The notes under the pieces: model-generated
Seen by the model: only the letters and a program-made list of their open reading frames with translations
The model's database searches: none
What the model was told of the DNA's origin: nothing
DNA from: Streptomyces nojiriensis
GTDB taxonomy: Bacteria; Actinomycetota; Actinomycetes; Streptomycetales; Streptomycetaceae
DNA: 64,000 nucleotides
Assembly: GCF_017639205.1 (NCBI RefSeq)
Contig: NZ_CP071139.1
Location: 4,036,001 to 4,100,000 of the forward strand
Reading direction: 5' to 3'
Translations under genes and position numbers: made by a program
Shown here: one piece after another, positions 17,386-24,774 of the stretch
How positions within the stretch are numbered: the first letter of the stretch is position 1
How the letters are laid out: each line of letters begins with the position of its first letter

Positions 17386-18900
17386 TCAACGGGACACCAG
17401 CTCGTCCGGCTCGGCCGAGGCCGCCGGCGGAACGGGACGGGCGGTCTGTCCACCGGAACCGGTCGAGCCGCCGGAACCGGTGGGCGTCTGGTTCCGGCCG
17501 CGCTGCCGGGGCGCGCGGACGACCGCGAGCGCCGTGCGGCGGCCCTGCTCCGGAACCCCGCGCAGCACCCGTACCCCCTTGCCCGCGCCCCGCCCCAGCA
17601 GAGCGCCGAGCATCGCCAGGAACGGCAGCAGATCGTCGGCGGCGAACCAGGCCGTCTCGACGCTCCCCCGCTCGGCGGACCGCTTCGGGGCCCGCTCCGG
17701 GACCGACCTCTGATCCGCGCCCGCGCCCGCGCCCGGGCCCGAGGAAGCGGACGCGGACGCCGCCGCCGGCCCGGCCGGATCCGCCGGGACCACCGCCGGG
17801 CGGCGCGGCATCGACCCGCCCCGGAGCCGCGCCAGCAGCGCGTAGTTCTCCGCGACGAACACCCGGCCCGGGCCGCCCGAAGGCTGCGGGACCTGCTGGC
17901 CCGTCAGATCCAGGTACATCGCCTGTACGACGTCCAGCCCGGCCGAGTCCGTGAACAGCCGGAACTGCGCGCCCGGCCGGGGGTTGAAGTCCACCAGCCG
18001 GAAGCAGCCCAGCTCGTCGCGGCGGAAGTCCAGGTCCAGGATCCCCTGGTAGCCCAGCCGTTCGGCGAGCCGCAGCCCCGCCTCCTCCACCGCCGGATCC
18101 GGCAGCCAGCGCCCCACGGCCGTCAGCCCCGTCCGTACCGGCCAGGACAGCTCCTTGCGGCCCGAGCCCGCGAGCAGCGGATGCCCGCCCCGCGCGAAGG
18201 CGCCGTGGAAGAACCAGTCCGTGTCCGGACCGGCCGGCAGGAACCGCTGGAGCAGCAGCCTGCTGCCGGCCTCGGCGGAGCGCTCGTAGAGCCGGCGCGC
18301 CTCGGCGGTGGTGTGCACGAGCATGGTGCTGCGCAGCCCGTCGGCTCCGGAGGGCAGCAGCCAGGGCCGGCTCCACTTGGCGATCACCGGCAGGCCGAGC
18401 CGCCAGGCCGCCTCGGCCGCCTCGGCCCCGCTCGCCGGGATCACGGTCTCCGGGTGCGGGACGTCCCACCGCGCGCAGAGCCGCGACAGCTCGGCCTTGT
18501 CGGCCACCCGGGCGGGCAGGTTGTCGGGCTGATGGGGAATCCGGAAACGCTCGCGGAGCATCGGCGCGACCCGGGACACGGCGATCGCGCTCAGGTCGTC
18601 CATCGCGATGAGCACGGCCGGCCGGCCGATCCGCTCCGACACCCCGGTCAGGCACTCCAGCAACGCCTCGGGCGCCTCGGGGTCCAACCCGCCCACCGGT
18701 CCGGGATGCACGGCGCGCAGATAGCGCGAACGCCCCATGGGGCCTCCCCCGGCCTCGACGACGGCATGGACCTCCACGCCCTTGCGGCCAAGGGATCTGA
18801 CGGCGCCAAGGGTTCCGTGGTGGAACGGATTCCGATCGAGTCTGAGCACGACGGCGGGCACATGGTTGAGATACGCGTGCATGGCAACGGTGTCTTTCAC
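17386..18900 (-). CDS. ATP-grasp domain protein, possible carboxylate-amine ligase
   Basis: A 504-residue protein with start GTG 18900 or ATG 18882, both with weak ribosome-binding sites. The first 330 residues form an ATP-grasp fold: 'DKAELSRLCARWDVPHPETV' (central entry), 'GLPVIAKWSRPW' (ATP-binding Lys), 'LLLQRFLPAG' and the metal-binding 'RLVDFNPRPGAQFRLF'. The arrangement resembles D-aspartate ligase-like and carbamoyl-phosphate-synthase-like enzymes that ligate a carboxylate to an amine. The C-terminal 170 residues are Pro/Ala/Gly-rich and probably disordered. It is divergent from the GH26-like gene across 132 bases, suggesting shared control with the surface-glycan region. The substrate is unknown. 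Confidence 0.8.
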   Translation of the reverse strand: MKDTVAMHAYLNHVPAVVLRLDRNPFHHGTLGAVRSLGRKGVEVHAVVEAGGGPMGRSRYLRAVHPGPVGGLDPEAPEALLECLTGVSERIGRPAVLIAMDDLSAIAVSRVAPMLRERFRIPHQPDNLPARVADKAELSRLCARWDVPHPETVIPASGAEAAEAAWRLGLPVIAKWSRPWLLPSGADGLRSTMLVHTTAEARRLYERSAEAGSRLLLQRFLPAGPDTDWFFHGAFARGGHPLLAGSGRKELSWPVRTGLTAVGRWLPDPAVEEAGLRLAERLGYQGILDLDFRRDELGCFRLVDFNPRPGAQFRLFTDSAGLDVVQAMYLDLTGQQVPQPSGGPGRVFVAENYALLARLRGGSMPRRPAVVPADPAGPAAASASASSGPGAGAGADQRSVPERAPKRSAERGSVETAWFAADDLLPFLAMLGALLGRGAGKGVRVLRGVPEQGRRTALAVVRAPRQRGRNQTPTGSGGSTGSGGQTARPVPPAASAEPDELVSR

Positions 18901-19032
18901 CTAGTCGGACCAAGCGGGGGTGGTGCGCAGCTGCTAATGGCCTACGCGGCAGTCACCGGACAGGCCATTCGTCAGATCTGATGCCTAACGTCTTTGGTAA
19001 GCACACCGATTCAGGAAAGCTCGGGAGACGCC

Positions 19033-20757
19033 ATGCCCAGACCACGCCGCCGACTGGCGAGCACCTGCATCGGTACGGTCACGGCCGGACTGCTGGCCAC
19101 CGGTGCCGCGCTCGCGACACCCGAGAAGGACCGGCCCGAGGGGTCCGACATCGCCATGGGCGCCTATCTCGACTACGGGCCGCCCGGGGTGGCCCGGATC
19201 CCGTACCTGTCGAGCTGGCTGGGCGGCAAGAACATCCGGGTCGGGCACACCTATCTCCCCGGCGACAAGTGGGCCGGTATCGAGGGCAGGGTCTCGTTCC
19301 TGGAGGACTGGGCCGACTGGCGCCAGGCCGAGGACGACCGGCTGTTCGTCCTCAACGTGCCCATGCAGGAACGGAACGAGGGCCGGGTGCCCGACTACCG
19401 GGTGGCCCAGCTGATCAGGGCGGGCGCGGAAGGCCGGTACGACCGGCACTTCCAGCGGCTCGCCGAGCGGCTGGTGGAGCTGGGCGTCCCGGACACGGTG
19501 ATCGTGCTCGGCTGGGAGATGAACGGCGTCACCTACACCCACCGGTGCGCACCGGACCCGGAGAACTGGAAGGTGTACTGGAAGCGCATCGTCACGACGA
19601 TGCGCGCCGTGCCGGGGCAGGAGTTCAAGTTCGACTTCGCCCCGAACAGAGGTGCGGACGCGATCGGCTGGACCAAGTGCTACCCGGGAGATGACGTGGT
19701 CGACGTCATCGGAATGGATTCCTACGACCAGGGTCCCGGCCGGACCTTCGACGACCAGATCACCCAGCCGTACGGGCTCCAGCAGCAGGTCGACTTCGCG
19801 AAAGCACACGGCAAGCCGATCTCCTACCCGGAGTGGGGGCTGTTCCGGCGCGGGGACAATCCGGAGTACGTGCGGCGCATGCTGAAGTGGATCGAGCAGC
19901 ACAAGCCGCTCTACCACACCATCACCGACTACTGCCCGCACGGCGTGTGGCAGTGCAAGCAGAACCCGGAGTCCTCGAAGGCGTTCCGCGACGCGCTGAC
20001 GCCCGAGCGGCCCGGCCCGGTGGTCCCGACCCCGGTGGTGCCCACGCCCGTGGTGCCGACCCCGGTGGTCCCGACCCCCGTGGTGCCCACGCCGGTCGTA
20101 CCGACCCCGCAGGTCCCGACCCCCCAGGTGCCGACGCCCCAGGTCCCGACCCCGCAGGCGCCCACTCCCACGGTCCCGAAGCCGGAGCTCCCCACGCCCA
20201 CGCCGGTGGTCCCGACGCCCGCGGTCCCGACCCCCCTGGTCCCCACACCTCAGGTACCGAAGCCCGAGGTACCGAAGCCCGAGGTACCGAAGCCCGAGGT
20301 CCCGGCGCCCACGCCGGTCGCCCCGAGCCCGCAGACCCCGCTGCCGGTGACCCCGAGCCCGGTCGCCCCGAGTCCGCTCGTCCCGACACCCGAGGTCCCC
20401 GACCCCGACCCCGACCCGGATCCCGAGCCCACCCCCCGGCCCTCGCCGGCGGTCCCGACGCCCCAGGTCCCGGCGCCCGCACCGGTCACCCCGAGCCCGG
20501 TCACCCCGAGCCCGGTCACCCCGAGCCCGGTCGCCCCGAGTCCGCTCGTCCCGAGCCCGGTCACGCCGAGCCCGGTCACGCCGAAGCCCGAGCCCACGCC
20601 GCCGAAGCCCCTGCCGCAGCCCACGCCGCCGCCGGTCAACAGCAGGCACTGGTGCGTGCCGCTCAACTTCGGCGAGTGGCTCTCCAAGCTGGTCGGCAAG
20701 CAGTCGGTCTGCATCAAGCTGGACTTCGGCAAGGAATCCAGCTTCTGGCCCTTCTAG
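19033..20757 (+). CDS. Secreted GH26-like glycoside hydrolase (beta-mannanase type) with a long proline-rich repeat tail
   Basis: A 574-residue protein from ATG 19033. A signal peptide (CIGTVTAGLLATGAALA) is followed by a (beta/alpha)8-like catalytic part to about residue 320. The likely acid/base is Glu162 in 'VIVLGWEMNGVTY' and the likely nucleophile Glu267 in 'PISYPEWGLF', spaced as in clan GH-A/GH26 mannanases. Residues 330-535 are Pro-Thr/Ser/Lys-Pro-x repeats (VVPTPVVPTP), probably an extended stalk. The final 40 residues contain two Cys (HWCVPLNFGEW, QSVCIKLDFG). It is divergent from the ATP-grasp gene and converges on the exopolysaccharide operon, suggesting it trims or releases that glycan. 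Confidence 0.8.
   Translation: MPRPRRRLASTCIGTVTAGLLATGAALATPEKDRPEGSDIAMGAYLDYGPPGVARIPYLSSWLGGKNIRVGHTYLPGDKWAGIEGRVSFLEDWADWRQAEDDRLFVLNVPMQERNEGRVPDYRVAQLIRAGAEGRYDRHFQRLAERLVELGVPDTVIVLGWEMNGVTYTHRCAPDPENWKVYWKRIVTTMRAVPGQEFKFDFAPNRGADAIGWTKCYPGDDVVDVIGMDSYDQGPGRTFDDQITQPYGLQQQVDFAKAHGKPISYPEWGLFRRGDNPEYVRRMLKWIEQHKPLYHTITDYCPHGVWQCKQNPESSKAFRDALTPERPGPVVPTPVVPTPVVPTPVVPTPVVPTPVVPTPQVPTPQVPTPQVPTPQAPTPTVPKPELPTPTPVVPTPAVPTPLVPTPQVPKPEVPKPEVPKPEVPAPTPVAPSPQTPLPVTPSPVAPSPLVPTPEVPDPDPDPDPEPTPRPSPAVPTPQVPAPAPVTPSPVTPSPVTPSPVAPSPLVPSPVTPSPVTPKPEPTPPKPLPQPTPPPVNSRHWCVPLNFGEWLSKLVGKQSVCIKLDFGKESSFWPF
20016..20640 (+). repeat. Degenerate tandem repeat array encoding the proline-rich stalk
   Basis: Repeating units of about 15 bases (CCGACCCCGGTGGTG-type, with GTC/GTG and ACG/AGC variants) encode PTPVV, KPEVP and SPVTP blocks. 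Several near-identical sub-blocks, such as three copies of AAGCCCGAGGTACCG near 20260-20300, point to recent expansion by slippage or unequal crossover. Confidence 0.85.
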
Positions 20758-20762
20758 ACGGG

Positions 20763-21905
20763 TCATCGCACCCGCAGTTCGTTGAGCCGCGCCCGCCAGT
20801 CCCTGGCGGCCGGCAGTACCTCCCGCAGTACGTCCACCGCCCGCTCGCGCCCCGTCACCTGCGACTCGTGTACGCGCAGCAGGGGCGCGAGCGCCGCCGT
20901 GGCCAGCAGGAAGCGCCGGTTGACGACCGTCTCGGGCCGCCAGTGGTTCTTGTACGGCTCGTTGCCGCGCAGGAAGCTCACCACCGGCCGGCCCTCGGCG
21001 AGCGCCCGCCCGGCCTCGTAGCGCAGCAGCAGCGTCGCGACGTCCACCTTCCGCGTCCGCAGGTCGGGGTCGGCCCCGTACAGGTAGCCGCCGCTGAGCC
21101 CGGCCGACAGCAGCGTGACGTTGGCCGCCACCACCTTGCCGTCCAGCCGGAACTCCGTCAGCCGGCTCTCCCCGGCGCGCACCATCCGCCGCGTGGCCCG
21201 GGTCAGGTGCTCGGCGAAGCGGGGCCGCAGGTGCTCGGGCGTCACCCCGCGGCCGCGCCACTGCTTCTCGTGCAGCCGCAGCAGGGTCCGTACGGCGCGC
21301 GGCACCTCCTGCTCGGTGACCTCGTGCTCCTCGATCCCGGCCGCGTCGGTCTTGCGCAGCTTGGCCCGCACCCGCTGGGCGCCGGAGGCCGGCATCCGCT
21401 TGACCAGTTCGTCGAACGGCAGGGTCGGCAGCTCCATGCACGTGGAGTCGGTGAGCACGGCGGACACCCCGGGCCACTGCCGGTACAGCTCCTCGGCTGC
21501 GGCCCCGGGACGTACCTCCCGCAGGTCCACGACGGCGCCGCGGGCGGCCCGGTGCAGCCCGTGGGCCAGCGCGGGGAGGACCTGGTCGGCGTACTGCGCG
21601 GCCACGAGCACGTCGAAGTAGTCGGTGATGGGACCGCCGATCGGCACCAGCAGGGGCATCGGCCGGTGTACGAGCATCAGCGGGACCGCGCCGACCAGCT
21701 CCTCGCCGCGCCGGACGAGGACGATCCGCAGCCGGCCGTCCTTGCCGTACGACAGCCACCAGGAGTGGAGCCAGGCGTGGCTCTGGAAGGGGGTGGCGGT
21801 GGGGCAGCCGCGGAAGAGCCTGTTCCAGGACTCCTCCAGCGCGGCGAACTGCCGGGGGTCGCGGCACAGCGTCACCGACAGGGCCCCGGCGGAGCCCGGA
21901 CTCAT
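20763..21905 (-). CDS. GNAT-fold acyltransferase of the FemAB/BioF2-like type, exopolysaccharide associated
   Basis: A 380-residue cytosolic protein with two GNAT-like halves. Visible family features are the N-terminal 'WNRLFRGCPTATPFQSHAWLHSWW' and the C-terminal 'FRLDGKVVAANVTLLSAGLSGGYLYGADPDL' followed by 'SFLRGNEPYKNHWRP', the conserved G-x-x-x-Y-K block of the BioF2-like/GNAT_6 (CelD) proteins found in polysaccharide clusters. They are thought to acylate or aminoacylate sugars or lipid intermediates. ATG 21905 overlaps the stop of the Wzz-like gene by four bases (ATGA), showing translational coupling. It is the last gene of the operon. The donor and acceptor are unknown. Confidence 0.78.
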   Translation of the reverse strand: MSPGSAGALSVTLCRDPRQFAALEESWNRLFRGCPTATPFQSHAWLHSWWLSYGKDGRLRIVLVRRGEELVGAVPLMLVHRPMPLLVPIGGPITDYFDVLVAAQYADQVLPALAHGLHRAARGAVVDLREVRPGAAAEELYRQWPGVSAVLTDSTCMELPTLPFDELVKRMPASGAQRVRAKLRKTDAAGIEEHEVTEQEVPRAVRTLLRLHEKQWRGRGVTPEHLRPRFAEHLTRATRRMVRAGESRLTEFRLDGKVVAANVTLLSAGLSGGYLYGADPDLRTRKVDVATLLLRYEAGRALAEGRPVVSFLRGNEPYKNHWRPETVVNRRFLLATAALAPLLRVHESQVTGRERAVDVLREVLPAARDWRARLNELRVR

Positions 21906-22660
21906 CGAACGGACTCCTTCTCCTTGGCCGAGGCCGGCTCACCCTGGGCGGGCAGCGAGGCGTACTCCTCGACGGGGGACTCGGCGGCCGCCTCCACCGG
22001 GGACCCGGTCGCGCCGTCCTCGGAACGCCGCGCGCGGCCCGGCCGGGCGAGCAGCCACAGCCCGCCCAGCAGTCCGCCGGCGCACATCCCGACGGCGCCG
22101 CTGACGGCGGCGGACGGGGAGGCGGGTGCGGACGGGGCGACCGCCTGGTTGAAGAGCAGCAGCTGTACACCGGTGTTCTTGGCGGCCTGATTGCTGCTCA
22201 GGGACAGTGCGTCGGCGACCGCGTTCGCGATGTCGGCGGCCTCGGCGGGGCTCTTGGAGGTGCCCGTGACAGCGATCATCGGGGACTCGGGGGAGGTCTC
22301 GGCCCGTACCTGGGTACGCAGCCTCGCGGCGCTCACGCCGGCCCGCGGCTGGGCGTAGGCGAGGGTGGAACTGCTGGTCGCGATCCGGGCGTAGGCCTGC
22401 GCGAAGCCGAGGGCGGTGGCCGGCTCGGTGGTGTCGTCGGGTACGGCGACGACATAGCTGGTGGCGGCGTACTCGGGGGCCTTGAGCACCCCGTACGCCC
22501 CGCCGGCGGCCAGCCCCAGCAGGGCGCAGGCGGGCAGCGGCCACCACAGGGGCGCCCACGGCTTCCGGCGGCGCTGCCTGCGCTCGGAGCGGTGGTCCGG
22601 CTTCCGCTCGGACCTGCTCTCGGCCTTCTTCTCGGGGTTCTTCTCGGACGTGTCGGCCAT
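21902..22660 (-). CDS. Wzz-type chain-length determinant / polysaccharide co-polymerase-like protein
   Basis: A 252-residue membrane protein from ATG 22660. A highly charged cytoplasmic N-terminus is followed by TM1 (WPLPACALLGLAAGGAYGVL, near residue 45). An extracytoplasmic domain follows with 'MIAVTGTSKSPAEAADIANAVADAL', the typical Wzz pre-TM2 helix. TM2 is 'AVSGAVGMCAGGLLGGLWLLA', near residue 195. No kinase domain follows, so it resembles the short actinobacterial Wzz/CpsC-type modulators of polymer length. It lies 72 bases after the glycosyltransferase gene and overlaps the following gene by four bases. Confidence 0.83.
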   Translation of the reverse strand: MADTSEKNPEKKAESRSERKPDHRSERRQRRRKPWAPLWWPLPACALLGLAAGGAYGVLKAPEYAATSYVVAVPDDTTEPATALGFAQAYARIATSSSTLAYAQPRAGVSAARLRTQVRAETSPESPMIAVTGTSKSPAEAADIANAVADALSLSSNQAAKNTGVQLLLFNQAVAPSAPASPSAAVSGAVGMCAGGLLGGLWLLARPGRARRSEDGATGSPVEAAAESPVEEYASLPAQGEPASAKEKESVR

Positions 22661-22732
22661 GGACGTGCTCGCTTCCTGGGTGGAGGGGAGTTCCTTCGGG
22701 TCCCGTCGGGACCCCTTCGGGCAGGGGAGGGA

Positions 22733-24001
22733 TCAGCCGGTGCCGGTCGGCTCCGCAGGTCCGGGCCCGACCGGCTCGCGCCGGGCACCGACGACGGCTG
22801 CGCCGCCGGCGCCGGGCGCCGGGCCGGCGGCGGCGCGGCCCCGGGCCGTCCCGGCGGTGCCCGGCGCGGCCGAGAGGGCGAGGTCGTACACGTCCAGCAG
22901 CTGCCGCGCGCTGCGGGCGATGTCGTAGCGGCGGACCACCGGCGGCGGGGGCAGCCGGCGCGCGCCCGCCTCCATGTGGCCCCGCAGCGCCGCGACCAGT
23001 TCCTCCGTGCCGGTGCCGATGCGCCGGGCCCCGGGGGCCTGCGCGGCGGGCAGGTCGTCGATGGCCGGGCAGGTCACGTGCAGGACGGGGAGCCCGGCGG
23101 CCAGGGCCTCCACGACGGCGAGCCCGAAGGACTCCTCCCGCGACGGGGAGACGAAGACGTCCATCGCGGCCAGCAGCGCCGGAATGCCCGGGGTGCGGCC
23201 GTCCGCGCTGTCGCCCAGCGGATCCCGCTCCCCCAGCAGGTGGATCCGGCTCTGCGCGCCGAGCTCGGCGGCCAGCCGGCGCAGCCCCGCCCGCTCCGGC
23301 CCGTCCCCGGCCAGCAGGAGGTGCGCCCCCGGCAGCGCGGCCACGGCCCGCACCAGGACGTCGAACCGCTTGCCGGGGACCAGCCGGCCGACCCCGCCGA
23401 CCACGAAGGCCCGCTCGGGCAGCCCGGTGCGGGCCCGGGTGGCCCGCCGGACGCCCTCGTCGAAGCGGAAGCGGACGGCCTCGATCCCGTTCGGTACGAC
23501 GTGCACCCGCGCGGCCGGCACCCCCCACCCCTCCAGCCGGGCGGCCACGGTGTCGGAGACGGCCACGGTGGCCGCGCCCAGGCGTTCACTGGCCAGGTAC
23601 AGCGTGCGGACCCCGCCCGAGAGCGGCCGGCCCTCGATCTCGCCCTCGCCGAGGGAGTGTTCGGTGGCCACGGTCGCCGCGGTGCCCGCGAGCCGGGCCG
23701 CGAGGCGCCCGTAGACACAGGCCCGGTACAGGTGCGTGTGCACGAGGTCGTACCGGCCGCGCCGGATGAACCGCACCAGCCGGGGCAGCGCCCCCAGGTC
23801 CCGGTTGCCCCGCATGCCCAGGTGGACGACCCGGACCCCGTCGGCGCGCAGCCCCTCGGCCACCGGCCCGGGGTTGGTCAGCGTCAGCACGTCGCACTGC
23901 ATCGGCATGTGGCGCAGCAGCAGCCGCAGTTGCTGTTCGGCGCCGCCGACGCCGAGCCCGGTGATGATGTGCAGTGCCTTGACCGACTGCATCGTCTTCA
24001 T
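22733..24001 (-). CDS. GT4-family glycosyltransferase
   Basis: A 422-residue GT-B enzyme. The N-terminal acceptor domain begins 'ALHIITGLGVGGAEQQLRLLL', with 'DLVHTHLYRACVYGRLAARLAG' and 'VATEHSLGEG'. The donor domain has 'VVGGVGRLVPGKRFDVLVRA' and the sugar-nucleotide E-x7-E motif 'SPSREESFGLAVVEALAAG'. These retaining enzymes transfer sugars from nucleotide donors to lipid-linked glycans at the inner membrane face. ATG 24001 overlaps the deacetylase stop by four bases. The C-terminal 40 residues are Ala/Gly/Pro-rich. The sugar cannot be deduced. Confidence 0.9.
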   Translation of the reverse strand: MKTMQSVKALHIITGLGVGGAEQQLRLLLRHMPMQCDVLTLTNPGPVAEGLRADGVRVVHLGMRGNRDLGALPRLVRFIRRGRYDLVHTHLYRACVYGRLAARLAGTAATVATEHSLGEGEIEGRPLSGGVRTLYLASERLGAATVAVSDTVAARLEGWGVPAARVHVVPNGIEAVRFRFDEGVRRATRARTGLPERAFVVGGVGRLVPGKRFDVLVRAVAALPGAHLLLAGDGPERAGLRRLAAELGAQSRIHLLGERDPLGDSADGRTPGIPALLAAMDVFVSPSREESFGLAVVEALAAGLPVLHVTCPAIDDLPAAQAPGARRIGTGTEELVAALRGHMEAGARRLPPPPVVRRYDIARSARQLLDVYDLALSAAPGTAGTARGRAAAGPAPGAGGAAVVGARREPVGPGPAEPTGTG

Positions 24002-24774
24002 CGCTGCACCCCGCGCCGCAGCTCGCGCACCTGGTGGCGGAGCTGCTTGATCCGCAGCCGGGCGCCGCCGTCGGCCTGGCTGACGTGCGTACGCGGCAGC
24101 GCGTGCGGGCCGGCGAGCCGTCCGGGGTCGATGGCGCAGGCGTAGCCGTAACCGGCGGCCCGGGTGGCGGCGACTACCCGGGCGTCGAGGTGCCCGTACG
24201 GGTAGCAGAACCCCTCGGGCAGGGTGCCGGTCAGCTCGCGCAGCAGGTCGCGGCTGCCCCGCAGTTCCTGCTGGAGCACGTCGTCGGCGGTCGCGGGGAG
24301 GTCCTGGTGGAGCAGTCCGTGCGAGCCGATCTCCTGTCCGGCGTCGGCGACTTCGCGGATGCCCTCGGCGGTGAGCAGGGACTTGCGCGGACCCAGCGGG
24401 TCCCACACGTTGTCCACGCCGAGCCGCCCGGGCAGCACGAAGAGGGTGGAGGTGCAGTCGTAGCGGCTCAGCAGCGGGAGCGCGTGGGTCAGGAAGTCGG
24501 TGTATCCGTCGTCGAAGGTGAGCCCGACCAGGCCGGCGCCGCGGCCGGCCGCGCGGGCCCGCAGCAGTTCGCCCACGGACACCCCGCGCAGGCCGCGGGA
24601 GCGCAGCCACAGCAGCTGGGCCTCCAGGGCGAGCGGGGTGACGGTGATGCCGTACGGGTCCTCCGCGGGGTCGGTGAACTCGGCGACCGAGTGGTACATC
24701 AGGACCCACGGTGAAGCGGTCCGGCGGGTGGGGACCAGCACGGCGGCGGGGGCCGTGTCGGTGTCAGCGGACAT
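23998..24774 (-). CDS. Polysaccharide deacetylase (NodB domain, CE4)
   Basis: A 258-residue enzyme from ATG 24774, overlapping the upstream flippase by 11 bases. The CE4 motifs are clear: 'VGLTFDDGYTDFLTHALPLL' (catalytic Asp-Asp) and the zinc-binding 'EIGSHGLLHQDLP' (HxxxH type), followed by 'EGFCYPYGHLDARV' (motif 3). No signal peptide is visible, so it may act on the cytoplasmic side or be exported atypically. Removing N-acetyl groups from the polymer or its repeat unit is the family activity. It is embedded in the exopolysaccharide operon. Confidence 0.9.
   Translation of the reverse strand: MSADTDTAPAAVLVPTRRTASPWVLMYHSVAEFTDPAEDPYGITVTPLALEAQLLWLRSRGLRGVSVGELLRARAAGRGAGLVGLTFDDGYTDFLTHALPLLSRYDCTSTLFVLPGRLGVDNVWDPLGPRKSLLTAEGIREVADAGQEIGSHGLLHQDLPATADDVLQQELRGSRDLLRELTGTLPEGFCYPYGHLDARVVAATRAAGYGYACAIDPGRLAGPHALPRTHVSQADGGARLRIKQLRHQVRELRRGVQR

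Noticed and set aside
20016..20640. Repeat array considered as a CRISPR or minisatellite with separate function
   Set aside because: The repeats have no regular spacers, stay in frame and simply encode a Pro-rich protein stalk.
18985..22190. Very long antisense frames (over 700 residues) across the GH26-like and exopolysaccharide genes
   Set aside because: They are translations of the opposite strand of proline repeats and real genes, with no recognisable motif or ribosome-binding site.
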